NCBI GenBank assembly: GCA_902780915.1
Contig: CACZHK010000001.1
Span: 62,001 to 126,000 of the forward strand
DNA from: Pseudoselenomonas ruminantium
GTDB taxonomy: Bacteria > Bacillota > Negativicutes > Selenomonadales > Selenomonadaceae
Direction: 5' to 3'
DNA length: 64,000 nucleotides
The translations under genes were made by a program, and so were the position numbers. Shown piece after piece: positions 19,521 to 28,520 of the stretch. How positions within the stretch are numbered: position 1 is the first letter of the stretch; every line of letters starts with the position of its first letter. The notes under the pieces are model-generated. The model did not search any database. It had not been told where the DNA came from and saw only the letters and a list, made by a program, of their open reading frames with translations.

Positions 19521-21131
19521 TCAAAAGCCCTTGCTGCCCTTGTGGATGTCCCAGATGAGCCTGAGGCTGAGAATAAAGGCCAGGAAGTAGCCCGCCAGCC
19601 CCAGCAAGGGTATCTCCATGATCTTGGGTGTCATATTGGTGGTGCAGATGGTGCTGGAGGCCAGAAGAATCGCTGCACACAGGAGCGCCAGAATCAGCTT
19701 GTTGATCATCTGGTCCAGCTTGCGCAGGGGTTCCTCCGAGCCTGTCACATCCAGATTCACCTTGGTCTGGCCACTCATGGTCATCTTCAAGATATCGGAA
19801 ATCTGCTCCGGCAGCTGCACAGACTTCTGCAAAAGCTGCAGGCCCTGCCGCTTGGCCTTGTCAAACTCATCATGCCAATTGAAGTTCTTGCGGAAATCCA
19901 CCGCCAAACTCTTGGCGAAAATCTCCACAAAACTCACCTTGGGGCAGCAGAGCCGCATGACCCCTTCGATGGTGAGCACGCCACGGGCAAACATGGCCAG
20001 ACCCTGCGGACAGGTCAGATGATGTACCCGCAGGATATTGATGATCTGCCGGGTCAGCACCCCCATCTGCAAGGAACTGAAATCAAGGCTGCTGTACTGT
20101 CCCAAGAGGGCATCAATGTCCTGGTATAGTGCCGTATGGTTGATGCGCCCCTTGGCCACGCCCAGCTGCAGGACAGCCTCCTTCATCTCGAAGGTATCGT
20201 GACGGGCCAGGGCAATGACGGCCTTGCGTATGGCCAGCCTGTCCTTGGTGGAAAGGCGCCCCATCATGCCCAAGTCCAGCCACACGATGCGGCTGTTGCG
20301 GATCCAGATGTTGCCAGGGTGCGGATCAGCGTGGAAATACCCATCTTCAATGATCTGCTTGACATAGTTTTCCCCCAGCCTGCGGCCCAGAATGCTCACA
20401 TCATAGCCACGGGATTTCAGTCCTTCCAGATCATCCATGCAGATGCCTTCCACGAATTCCATCACCAGTATATGCTGGGTGGAAAGGTTCTTATAGACCT
20501 TGGGACAGGCAATGTATTCATTATCACTGTTCAGGTGGGTGAACTCTTCAATATGTGCTGCCTCCATGAGGAAATCCATTTCCTGCTGGGCAATGAGCCA
20601 CATCTCATCCAGCACCATGCCGAAGTCCACCACTTCCTGGGCACCGCTGATGACCTTGACCAGGGTAGCCGCCCTTTTGAGCAGCACGATATCCTGACTC
20701 ATGATCTCATAAATGCCAGGACGCTGAACCTTGATGGCCACTTTTTCACCACTCACCAGAGTTCCGCGATGAACCTGGGCAATGCTGGCAGACCCCAGGG
20801 CCTTTTCGTCAATGTAGCTGAAAACCTTCTGCCAGCGGCAGTTGTATTCCTGCTCTATGACCTCGGCAATGGTTTCAAAGGGCAAAGGCAGAGCCTCTGT
20901 CTGGAGCTTCATAAGCTCCTCGCAGTATTCTGGAGGCAGGAAATCTGGACGCATGCTCATAACCTGGCCCAGTTTCACAAAGGTAGGCCCCAAATCTTCC
21001 AATACCGCCCTGAGCTTCTCTGGCGTCATGCCTCCCATGACTTCCCGCTTGCGCAGGACATTCACCATTTCCTTGAGGCGCGTCGTAGTACTGGCATCCT
21101 CTACACGCCCTTGGAAAAATCTCTTGAGCAT
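19521..21131 (-). CDS. ABC1/UbiB-family atypical protein kinase
   Basis: A 536-residue member of the ABC1/ADCK/UbiB kinase-like family; members support quinone synthesis or lipid handling and bind ATP. The family's KxGQ motif (FVKLGQVMSMRPDFLP), the Ala-rich nucleotide loop (GSASIAQVHRG), VAIKVQRPG, HADPHPGNI and the metal-binding DLGMMG are all visible. Two C-terminal membrane helices occur (residues about 485-525). I start at ATG 21131 with GGAGG seven bases upstream rather than the GTG two codons earlier. In a menaquinone user it could serve quinone metabolism, but no menaquinone gene adjoins it. Confidence 0.9.
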   Translation of the reverse strand: MLKRFFQGRVEDASTTTRLKEMVNVLRKREVMGGMTPEKLRAVLEDLGPTFVKLGQVMSMRPDFLPPEYCEELMKLQTEALPLPFETIAEVIEQEYNCRWQKVFSYIDEKALGSASIAQVHRGTLVSGEKVAIKVQRPGIYEIMSQDIVLLKRAATLVKVISGAQEVVDFGMVLDEMWLIAQQEMDFLMEAAHIEEFTHLNSDNEYIACPKVYKNLSTQHILVMEFVEGICMDDLEGLKSRGYDVSILGRRLGENYVKQIIEDGYFHADPHPGNIWIRNSRIVWLDLGMMGRLSTKDRLAIRKAVIALARHDTFEMKEAVLQLGVAKGRINHTALYQDIDALLGQYSSLDFSSLQMGVLTRQIINILRVHHLTCPQGLAMFARGVLTIEGVMRLCCPKVSFVEIFAKSLAVDFRKNFNWHDEFDKAKRQGLQLLQKSVQLPEQISDILKMTMSGQTKVNLDVTGSEEPLRKLDQMINKLILALLCAAILLASSTICTTNMTPKIMEIPLLGLAGYFLAFILSLRLIWDIHKGSKGF

Positions 21132-21175
21132 TGCCACGCCTCCGGTTCTTAAAGAATTTATCTGCTGAAGTTTGC

Positions 21176-22798
21176 TTACTTCTTGCCGTACTTCTCTGCC
21201 AGCTGCTGCTTCACCGTTTCATTGGCAAGGAATTCATCATAAGTGGTGACCCTGTCCACTACCCCGTCAGGAGTGATGTCGATGATGCGGTTGGCGATGG
21301 TCTGGACAAACTGATGGTCGTGGGACACGAAGAGTTCCGTGCCCTTGAAGTCCATCAGGCCATTGTTGAGCGCCGTGATGGATTCCAGATCCAGATGGTT
21401 GGTAGGCTCGTCCAAAAGCAGCACATTGGCGCCGGAGAGCATCATGCGGGACAGCATGCAGCGCACCCGCTCGCCACCGGAGAGCACCTGTGCCTTCTTC
21501 TGGCTTTCCTCGCCGGAGAAAAGCATGCGGCCCAGGAAGCCGCGGACAAAGGTCTCGTCCGGGTCCTTGCTGTACTGGCGCAGCCAATCAACCAAATTCA
21601 AATCAATTTCATCGAAATAAGCAGAGTTATCTGCAGGCAGATAGGCCTGGGTAGTAGTGACACCCCACTTGAAAGAACCCTCATCCGGCTCCTCCTCGCC
21701 CATGAGAATCTTGAAGAGCATAGTCTTGCCCAGGCTGTTGGGGCCTACAAAGGCCACCTTGTCGCCACGCTTCAGGGTAAAGCTCACATTCTTCAGTACC
21801 TGCTCCCCATCCACAGTCTTGGAAATGCCCTCCACCGTCAGCAACTGGTCGCCAGCTTCGCGGTCAGGAGTGAAGGCAATGTAGGGATAGCGGCGAGAGG
21901 ACGGCTTGATGTCGTCCAGAGTGATCTTGTCCAGCATCTTCTTGCGGGAAGTAGCCTGCTTGGACTTGGCTGCATTGGCGGCAAAGCGCTGGATGAAGGT
22001 CTGCAGCTCCTTGATTTTCTCCTCTTTCTTCTTGTTGGCATCCTTGGCCATCTGCAGGGCCAGCTGGCTGGACTCATACCAGAAGTCGTAGTTGCCGGCG
22101 TACTGCTTGATTTCCCCAAAGTCCACATCGCAGATATAGGTGCAGACCTGATTCAGGAAGTGACGGTCATGGGACACCACGATGACCGTGTTCTCAAAAC
22201 CAGCCAGGAAGTCCTCCAGCCAGTTGATGGATTCCACATCCAGATGGTTGGTAGGCTCGTCCAGCAGCAGGATATCGGGATTGCCGAAGAGAGCCTGGGC
22301 CAGCAGCACCCGCACCTTCTCCTTGGCAGTGAGCTCTGACATCTGCATGGTGTGCTCATTCTCGGGAATCCCCAGGCCATTCAAGAGGCGGGCAGCCTCG
22401 GACTCAGCATCCCAGCCGTTCATCTCCGCAAACTCAGCCTCAAGCTCAGAAGCCTTCATGCCATCTTCATCAGAGAAATCCGGCTTGGCATAGAGGGCAT
22501 CCTTCTCGTCCATGATTTCCACCAGACGCTTGTTGCCCATCATGACCGTGCGCAGCACCTCAAACTCGTCGAAGGCATAGTGATCCTGCTTGAGCACGGA
22601 CAGACGCTCACCGGGGGTGATTTCGATATTGCCGCCGGTGGGCTCGATATCACCGGAGAGAAGCTTCAGGAAGGTAGACTTGCCTGCGCCATTGGCACCG
22701 ATGATGCCATAGCAGTTGCCGGGAGTGAATTTCAAATTCACGTCCTTGTAGAGCACGCGCTTGCCGAACTGGAGACTCACATTGTTGGTTGTAATCAT
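21176..22798 (-). CDS. ABC-F family ATPase (YbiT/YkpA-like)
   Basis: A soluble protein with two ATP-binding cassettes and no membrane domain, the ABC-F type that acts on ribosomes. The first Walker A is GANGAGKST and the first Walker B is LLLDEPTNHLDVESI. The second cassette has GPNSLGKTMLFK, LSGGERVRCML and LLLDEPTNHLDLESI. The linker between cassettes (KDANKKKEEKIKELQTFIQ) is charged and fits the P-site tRNA interaction motif region. Length 540 residues resembles E. coli YbiT and B. subtilis YkpA. Nothing specific suggests antibiotic resistance. Confidence 0.94.
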   Translation of the reverse strand: MITTNNVSLQFGKRVLYKDVNLKFTPGNCYGIIGANGAGKSTFLKLLSGDIEPTGGNIEITPGERLSVLKQDHYAFDEFEVLRTVMMGNKRLVEIMDEKDALYAKPDFSDEDGMKASELEAEFAEMNGWDAESEAARLLNGLGIPENEHTMQMSELTAKEKVRVLLAQALFGNPDILLLDEPTNHLDVESINWLEDFLAGFENTVIVVSHDRHFLNQVCTYICDVDFGEIKQYAGNYDFWYESSQLALQMAKDANKKKEEKIKELQTFIQRFAANAAKSKQATSRKKMLDKITLDDIKPSSRRYPYIAFTPDREAGDQLLTVEGISKTVDGEQVLKNVSFTLKRGDKVAFVGPNSLGKTMLFKILMGEEEPDEGSFKWGVTTTQAYLPADNSAYFDEIDLNLVDWLRQYSKDPDETFVRGFLGRMLFSGEESQKKAQVLSGGERVRCMLSRMMLSGANVLLLDEPTNHLDLESITALNNGLMDFKGTELFVSHDHQFVQTIANRIIDITPDGVVDRVTTYDEFLANETVKQQLAEKYGKK

Positions 22799-22848
22799 TG
22801 GCTGTTATTCATCCTTTTCTATATATCTGCCTAAAAGGCTAAAATCAC

Positions 22849-23646
22849 TTACTTGCGGAGCATGTCCTTGAACATGGACAAGATGCTCTGACCGTAGTAA
22901 TTGCCAGGCACAGCCCAGCGGCCATTCAAATCCTCCCAACGGCCCAAAGTCTTTTTGCCATAGGAGGAGCGCACCAGCTGATAACGGGGATCCACCACCG
23001 GTTCCTGTGGCTTCCTGGTAGAAGCATAGGCGAGCAGGTGCTGGATATGGGCACGCACGCCCATCTGTGAGGACGGGAAATACGCGCCCTTCACCTCTGC
23101 GCTGGTAGTGCCCAACCCGCAGTAATTGTTCTGGTCCGCAGTCACCGTACCGCCATAGCGGAAGAAGCCGGTTTCCTTGAGCGCCTGGGCAAAAGCCACA
23201 TCCGGGCGTACCCCCTCGCGGCCGCCCTCCTCGTAATAGTAGGAAACCAGCGTCTCCGGGGAAACAGAAATGGCCGGGCGGGGATTTACGCTCAGCAGAT
23301 AAGCCACGCACTGCTGCTGGCTGGCCAGCGGCGTGCCCAAAATCTCGTCATCGTCAGCAGAAAGGGTCTGCCGCACGCTGAAACCTGCCTTCTCCTTCTG
23401 CCTTTCTTTCTCTCCCTGCTCCAGGATGGCATGGATGCGTTCCTGCAGGCTGCCCCTGCCGGTGGCATCCTGCACCTTCCTGTCCGTCATGCTCTTCATA
23501 TCAGCGGCAGCCTGGCGCTCCAGCGCCTTGGTCTCCCCAGTGCTGCTATGATGACGGGCAAAAGCCTCGGAAGCAGGCAGGGAAACTGCCATGATTCCCA
23601 AAAGTGAGCAAGCGACGATTTTCCCGGACCAAAACGTAAATTTCAC
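22849..23646 (-). CDS. Secreted glucosaminidase-domain protein (peptidoglycan hydrolase)
   Basis: A 265-residue protein with an N-terminal signal peptide (IVACSLLGIMAVSLPASEAFA, cut about residue 30), a low-complexity charged linker to about residue 100, and a C-terminal glucosaminidase domain. That domain contains FAQALKETGFFRYGG, followed by QNNYCGLGTTSAEVKGAYF and GVRAHIQHLLAYAS, the pattern of clostridial GH73-like endo-beta-N-acetylglucosaminidases. The catalytic acid is probably the Glu in KETGFF. It would cut peptidoglycan glycan strands in the periplasm. The start is GTG with GGGGAG ten bases upstream. Confidence 0.88.
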   Translation of the reverse strand: MKFTFWSGKIVACSLLGIMAVSLPASEAFARHHSSTGETKALERQAAADMKSMTDRKVQDATGRGSLQERIHAILEQGEKERQKEKAGFSVRQTLSADDDEILGTPLASQQQCVAYLLSVNPRPAISVSPETLVSYYYEEGGREGVRPDVAFAQALKETGFFRYGGTVTADQNNYCGLGTTSAEVKGAYFPSSQMGVRAHIQHLLAYASTRKPQEPVVDPRYQLVRSSYGKKTLGRWEDLNGRWAVPGNYYGQSILSMFKDMLRK

Positions 23647-23708
23647 GAAAAGAACACTCCCCAGAAACTAAAAAACTAAGAACTTACTGAATAAATATAT
23701 ATCTCATA

Positions 23709-24980
23709 TCAGAGATAACTAACGGAAAAACAGATGGCAAAGAGGATTGCCGAGCCGACCTCCAAGGGAAAAATTTCCCTGCCCCGTCCTGCGGCGGCAA
23801 ATAGCAGCACTCGGGCAATGAGACCTGCCCCCACGCCTGCCGCTATGTTGAAGGAAAGGGCCATGAGCATGGCTCCTGCCAGCCCCGGCAGGAATTCCTC
23901 CACCGCAAGGCTGCCAGGGCAGAAATCCTCAAGCTGCCGCCGGATCAGCATGCCCCCGGGCAGTACCAGCAAGGGGACTGTCAGCGCAGGAAAACTGGCC
24001 AGTTCTGCCAGCACCGGCTCCATAAGCCATAGTGCTGCCAGTGCCACCAGAGCAGCAGTCACCGTCCTGCCCTTGTGCCCGCCTGCCTCCCAGCCGACAA
24101 CCGAAAGTGGCGAAAGGGACAGGGGCAGGCAACCGAGGAAGGCGCCCACCAGACTGAAGCCCGCCAAGCCCCTGAGGACAGGCAGGGGAATATCTTCCCC
24201 CTGAGGCAAGCCCTGCCATAAACACCAGGATTCCGAAGTCACCGCCAGGAACATAGCCAAGCCCAGCAAGAAGAAATCCAGCAGGTGTGCTCCAGCCCAA
24301 ACTCCTCCAAAAGAAAGCTGGCCCACAATCTTTTCCAAGCCCTCGGGCAAAAGCCCCGGGGCAACAGGCAGAATCCAGAAGCCTTCCATGAAGGTCAGCC
24401 CCGCAATCAGCAGGAAAGCTACCCCCAAAGCCCAGTCGAAGCGAGCTGCCAGGAGCACTGCCCCCACTATCAGTCCCATCAGGCTCCAATAGGCCAAAGG
24501 GTCTTGAAAATTCCCCAGCATGATTGCCGACCAGGGCGAAGCCAGTATCAACCGCCCCTGCACCAGCCCCTGCATCACCAGCATCAGGCCCAGTCCTATG
24601 ACCAGGGATTTCCTGAGCCACACGGGAACGGCAGACAGCAGCTTATCTCCCTGGCTGCAATTGAACAAAAGAATTCCTGCCAGGGAAACAAACGCCGACA
24701 GACCAAGGATTTCCTGCCAACTGCCCCCCTTGGAGATAATGACCACATAAGCCAGCCAGGCAGCCAGAGGCACCGAGGGCAGAGCCAGAAACGGCAGGCC
24801 ACGGTAAGCCAGCCAGGCAGAGGCCAAGATGCTCACGGCTCCCATAGACATAAAGGCCGCCGTGAAGTCCATGCCAGCTTGAAAAAGCAGGCTGGGCACT
24901 GTGATCAGCCCCGTCAGCGAGGCCGCCGCCATGGTCAGCCCGGCAGTCAATTCCCTGCCTCTTACCTGCTTCACCCTCAA
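23709..24980 (-). CDS. NCS2-like permease (nucleobase transporter family), divergent
   Basis: A 423-residue integral membrane protein with about 12 predicted helices. The overall pattern (RELTAGLTMAAASLTGLITVPSLLFQAGMD in pieces at the N-terminus, GLVGA-like and SLSPLSVVGWEAGGHKGRT in the middle, a long hydrophobic C-terminal half) resembles the xanthine/uracil/AzgA permeases. It is divergent and I cannot name a substrate. The start is TTG with GAGGAG five bases upstream. The gene is divergent from the TVP38-type gene. Confidence 0.65.
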   Translation of the reverse strand: MRVKQVRGRELTAGLTMAAASLTGLITVPSLLFQAGMDFTAAFMSMGAVSILASAWLAYRGLPFLALPSVPLAAWLAYVVIISKGGSWQEILGLSAFVSLAGILLFNCSQGDKLLSAVPVWLRKSLVIGLGLMLVMQGLVQGRLILASPWSAIMLGNFQDPLAYWSLMGLIVGAVLLAARFDWALGVAFLLIAGLTFMEGFWILPVAPGLLPEGLEKIVGQLSFGGVWAGAHLLDFFLLGLAMFLAVTSESWCLWQGLPQGEDIPLPVLRGLAGFSLVGAFLGCLPLSLSPLSVVGWEAGGHKGRTVTAALVALAALWLMEPVLAELASFPALTVPLLVLPGGMLIRRQLEDFCPGSLAVEEFLPGLAGAMLMALSFNIAAGVGAGLIARVLLFAAAGRGREIFPLEVGSAILFAICFSVSYL

Positions 24981-25141
24981 TCAGTCTCCTCAAAATCCTC
25001 TTGCTTGATTATTGTATACATACCCTAGTATAATACCACAGCTAAAAAGAAATTGACAGTGTTACCATGCTTTTTTCAACCACATTTTGCCATAATTCAA
25101 TACAACTTCTGATAGAAAGGCAGCTTGGACGATTTAGTCTA

Positions 25142-25171
25142 TCGACAAAATCTGAACAGTCGCGTTATAAT
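25142..25171 (+). promoter_or_regulatory. Predicted promoter of the TVP38-metallophosphoesterase pair
   Basis: TCGACA (25142-25147), 18 bases, then consensus TATAAT (25166-25171), followed by an AGGAGG site and the TTG start at 25211. The 230-base divergent region also holds a possible extended -10 (TGGTATTAT on the minus strand, 25030-25035) for the permease. Confidence 0.6.
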
Positions 25172-25210
25172 TGTACACAACTTAAATCAAAACTTAGGAG
25201 GAAGAATCCT

Positions 25211-25909
25211 TTGGCTATCAAGAAATCCATGGGCTGGGTAAAGTTCGCCGCCCTCTTTGCCATCATCATTCAATTCGTCGCTATCCACCTGGCAGACCCG
25301 GAGTTCCTGCCCCATCTGCTTGCCCTGCTGGGACGGGGCGACATTGAGGAAACTGCCACCTACATCCAGTCCTTTGGCACCTGGGCTGTGTTCTTCGCCT
25401 TCTGGCTCACCCTCTGCGTCAATGCCATCGGCTTCCCCCCCGCTATCATCTTCTCCACCGCCAACACGCTTATCTTCGGCATCATCCCCGGCATCGTGCT
25501 CTCCTGCGTGGCAGAGACAGTGGGCGTCACCATCAGCTTCATCTTGCTGCGCTTCTTCTTCCGGGAAAGCGCGGAGAAAATCATTCGGAAGCACAAGGCT
25601 CTCGCCAATATCGACAAGTACAGCGGGGAGCGAGGCTTCGTAGTCATGCTGATTGCCCGCATGGTGCCATACCTGCCTTCAGCCCTGCTGAATGCCGTAG
25701 GTGCCCTGTCTGCCATCTCCCTGCGAGACTACGTGATAGCTTCTTTTATCGGCAAATTCCCCTCCACGGGCATCGAAGCCATCATCGGCCACGACACCAT
25801 CACCGCGCAGGAAGATCCCACCCGGCTGATTCTGGTGATCATCGCCGCAGTGATTTTGATTGCAGGTGCATGGGTTTACGAACGGAAGGCTTCAAAAGCA
25901 CCAAACTAA
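25211..25909 (+). CDS. TVP38/TMEM64 (DedA-like) membrane protein
   Basis: A 232-residue inner-membrane protein of the VTT/DedA superfamily, whose members are proposed lipid scramblases or carrier flippases. It shows an N-terminal helix (FAALFAIIIQFVAIHL), the core segment FPPAIIFSTANTLIFGIIPG, the conserved ETVGVTISFILLRFFFRE, and the family signature region ARMVPYLPSALLNAVGALS. I use the TTG at 25211 since AGGAGG lies nine bases upstream. The longer frame would run into the promoter. It is probably cotranscribed with the metallophosphoesterase 16 bases downstream. Confidence 0.88.
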   Translation: MAIKKSMGWVKFAALFAIIIQFVAIHLADPEFLPHLLALLGRGDIEETATYIQSFGTWAVFFAFWLTLCVNAIGFPPAIIFSTANTLIFGIIPGIVLSCVAETVGVTISFILLRFFFRESAEKIIRKHKALANIDKYSGERGFVVMLIARMVPYLPSALLNAVGALSAISLRDYVIASFIGKFPSTGIEAIIGHDTITAQEDPTRLILVIIAAVILIAGAWVYERKASKAPN

Positions 25910-25925
25910 AGGAGATGGCTTTCTT

Positions 25926-26948
25926 ATGACTCGCAGGACATTCTTGCAAAAAGCAGGACAGGTTATGCTCTCCCTGGGCCTTCTGCCCCTGTTGCCCCAC
26001 AGCTGGCAACGGGCTATGGCCAGTCCCATAGATGCACCTGTCCCCGGAGCATACTTCACTCCAGGCACCAAGCCTCCCGCCACGGCTTCCTTCAAGGCTC
26101 TTATTTTCACTGACTCCCAATGCTCAGACACTTCTTATGAAGTATGGAGAAACACACTGGCTGCCGGCTGGAGCCGTTGTCCCGAGGCTGCTTTCTTTGC
26201 CGACCTTGGCGATCTCACAGACAATGGGGAAGCCGACTGGCAGTGGGAAGGCTTTCTCTCCGCACTTGCCCCCTATGCTGCAAGACACCCCTTTGTCCCC
26301 GTCATGGGCAATCACGAATGCTACGGCCTGGACTGGAAGAACTGCCTGCCCAGGAAGTACCTCAGCAGCTTCACTTTCCCCGGCAATGGCATGGCCACCT
26401 TCCATGGATATTTTTATAACTTCATTTACGGCCCTGTGGAATTTCTTGTGCTGAATACCCAGATGCTGGAACTGGACGGCTTCTTCGGCGAAGGCCACCT
26501 GCTGAGAACCCAGCTGAACTGGCTGAAGGACCGGGAAGCAAAGCCTCTGCCCTGGCGGGTAGTACTCATGCATAAGGATATCCTGGCCTATGACGAATAT
26601 CAGCCGGGGCAGGACAGCGCCTACGGCTTCAGCGATACAGGCAAAGCACTTCTCCCTGCCCTGGAAAAGGCAGGCATCGACCTCATCCTCACAGGCCACA
26701 TGCACACCTACCGCCGCCGGGGTCCTTTGGCAAACTTCCAGGCCTCGGACACAGGTCCTGTCTGCATCATGAGCGGCCCTGCAGGAGATCAGACATACCA
26801 AGTGCCCGCTGACCCGCTTGATATGGCATCCATCCCCCAGCCCACGGAACCCAACTACCTGATCCTGTCAGCCAGCCCGGAAAGGCTGTCTGTGGAATGC
26901 TTCACCACCAGCGGCAAAAAGGTGGACAGCATAGCTCTGGAAAAGTAA
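25926..26948 (+). CDS. Tat-exported calcineurin-type metallophosphoesterase
   Basis: A 340-residue protein starting with a twin-arginine signal (TRRTFLQKAG, then a hydrophobic stretch ending about residue 32), so it should be exported folded, consistent with metal loading in the cytoplasm. Phosphoesterase motifs in order: FTDSQC (an altered first D-x-H), DLGDLTDNG, VMGNHECYG, LMHKDILAYDEYQ and GHMHTYRR. The ATG at 25926 follows AAAGGAG by about 11 bases. Substrate unknown. Pairing with a TVP38 protein suggests envelope lipid or polyprenyl-phosphate chemistry, which is only inference. Confidence 0.85.
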   Translation: MTRRTFLQKAGQVMLSLGLLPLLPHSWQRAMASPIDAPVPGAYFTPGTKPPATASFKALIFTDSQCSDTSYEVWRNTLAAGWSRCPEAAFFADLGDLTDNGEADWQWEGFLSALAPYAARHPFVPVMGNHECYGLDWKNCLPRKYLSSFTFPGNGMATFHGYFYNFIYGPVEFLVLNTQMLELDGFFGEGHLLRTQLNWLKDREAKPLPWRVVLMHKDILAYDEYQPGQDSAYGFSDTGKALLPALEKAGIDLILTGHMHTYRRRGPLANFQASDTGPVCIMSGPAGDQTYQVPADPLDMASIPQPTEPNYLILSASPERLSVECFTTSGKKVDSIALEK

Positions 26949-26955
26949 AGCGACC

Positions 26956-27000
26956 AAAAAAACAGTGAGCTTTCCCTTGTGGATTGCTCACTGTTTTTTA
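26956..27000. terminator. Bidirectional terminator
   Basis: Stem AAAAAACAGTGAGC / GCTCACTGTTTTTT. It gives a T-run on both strands, so it can end both the metallophosphoesterase transcript (plus) and the Pel-kinase transcript (minus), which converge here. Confidence 0.9.
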
Positions 27001-27009
27001 TGCCGCTGT

Positions 27010-28488
27010 TCATTTGAAAAACACTGATTTGCCGATGAACTCCCTGAGGATGGAATTGTTCGGCACTTCATCCTCCTGGGCAATGGGAGCGAAATACTGG
27101 CAAAAATCCAGCAGGCGCCTGGCTGTTTCGTACTCTGGCACCTCTGGAGAAACGGTTTCCAGCAAAGGCTCGGCATAACGCTTCAAAATACCCAGCTCAT
27201 AGATAAGAGCAGAGTTGAACATGAAGTCCGCCTCTTCCTGGAAAGGGAAGATATACTTTTCCTCCCCCTCCCGCACAGCAGGCCACTGATGCAAGGTCTT
27301 GAGGGCATGGGCACCGCGGAACTGGTAATCCCGCACCAGCCTCCTCAGGAGACGGGCGCTGGTGGTGGGAATCCTGTTGTGGGCATCTATATTCAGCTGG
27401 GTCAGGGCGCTGATGTAGATTTTATACTTCCTTTCCCTGGGCACCAGCTCGCTGAGCTTTTCATTGAGGCCGTGAATCCCCTCCACGATGATAGGCTGGT
27501 CAGGGGCCACCAGCAGATGCCGCCCCCCGCCTCTCTCACTCAGGCCCGTGAGGAAATTGTAATGGGGCAGATCAACAGACTCCCCCTTCAGCAGGGATAC
27601 CATCTGCTCATTGAAAAGTTCCGTATCCAGAGCCGCAAGACATTCATAGTCGTACTCTCCTGCCTCGTTTTTGGGCGTGTCCACCCGGTTCTTGAAATAA
27701 TCGTCCAGCGAAATAGATACAGGCCGCAGTCCGTTCACCAGCAGCTGCACCCTCAGGCGCTGGGCAAAGGATGTCTTGCCAGAGGAAGAAGGCCCCGCAA
27801 TAAGTATCAGACGTAGCCTGTCACGGTGGTCAGCAATATGGTCGGCTATCCTGGCAATGGTCTTTTCCTGCAGGGCCTCTGAAACGCGGATGACCTCCCC
27901 CATCCTGCCCTGCCTGTTGGCACGGTTCAAATCCGTCACGTAGCGGCACTGGAGGATTTTCGCCCACTCTTTGGACTCAGCCAGAGTCTGGCTGAACTTG
28001 GGCTGCGGAACCCGGCGGGGAATTTCCAGCTTTGCATAGGTGTATTGGCCGGGCATGCGCAGGAGAATCCCCGGCGGCTCATAATCCAGCTCGAAATGCC
28101 CCAGTTCTCCGGTAGATGGACGCAATTTCCCATAGAGATAGTCCTCATAATTGCCGCAGCAATAGACACTGACCGTCTCCCTGTCCAGGGCAGCGATGAG
28201 ATTGGCCTTCTCAATCTGCTTATTGCGCTTGAACAGCTGCACAGCGTCTTCCCGAAGCATTGATTTCTTGACCAGCGGCCTGTCTTCCGCCACAATCTGA
28301 CGCATCTTTCCTTCGATGGCCCGCACCACATCCTCATCCAAAGGCACGGGCAAGTGGCATAGTTCGCAGAAAAGCCCCTTGTTGGCTGAGAACTGCACCA
28401 CCACTTCCGCACCGTAGTAAAGCTCCTGCACAGCAGTGATAAGCACGAAGAGCACCGACCTGCCGTAAATTCTCCACTCCGTGGACAT
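27010..28488 (-). CDS. Uridine-kinase-like nucleoside kinase, lacking the TGS domain
   Basis: A 492-residue protein of the nucleoside kinase family that joins a ThrRS-like second additional domain (residues about 1-210, KSMLREDAVQLFKRN, VSVYCCGNYEDYLYGKL, PPGILLRMPG) to a uridine kinase/phosphoribulokinase domain with Walker A AGPSSSGKTSFAQRL and the SLDDYF motif. Full-length relatives usually start with a TGS domain of about 60 residues, which is missing here; the ATG at 28488 has GGAGG seven bases upstream, so this looks like the genuine start. It lies 32 bases after the pel hydrolase gene in the same direction and is probably the last gene of that transcript. Confidence 0.85.
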   Translation of the reverse strand: MSTEWRIYGRSVLFVLITAVQELYYGAEVVVQFSANKGLFCELCHLPVPLDEDVVRAIEGKMRQIVAEDRPLVKKSMLREDAVQLFKRNKQIEKANLIAALDRETVSVYCCGNYEDYLYGKLRPSTGELGHFELDYEPPGILLRMPGQYTYAKLEIPRRVPQPKFSQTLAESKEWAKILQCRYVTDLNRANRQGRMGEVIRVSEALQEKTIARIADHIADHRDRLRLILIAGPSSSGKTSFAQRLRVQLLVNGLRPVSISLDDYFKNRVDTPKNEAGEYDYECLAALDTELFNEQMVSLLKGESVDLPHYNFLTGLSERGGGRHLLVAPDQPIIVEGIHGLNEKLSELVPRERKYKIYISALTQLNIDAHNRIPTTSARLLRRLVRDYQFRGAHALKTLHQWPAVREGEEKYIFPFQEEADFMFNSALIYELGILKRYAEPLLETVSPEVPEYETARRLLDFCQYFAPIAQEDEVPNNSILREFIGKSVFFK

Positions 28489-28520
28489 GCGCGCCACCTC
28501 CGCTTCCAGCGCTGCTTCAG

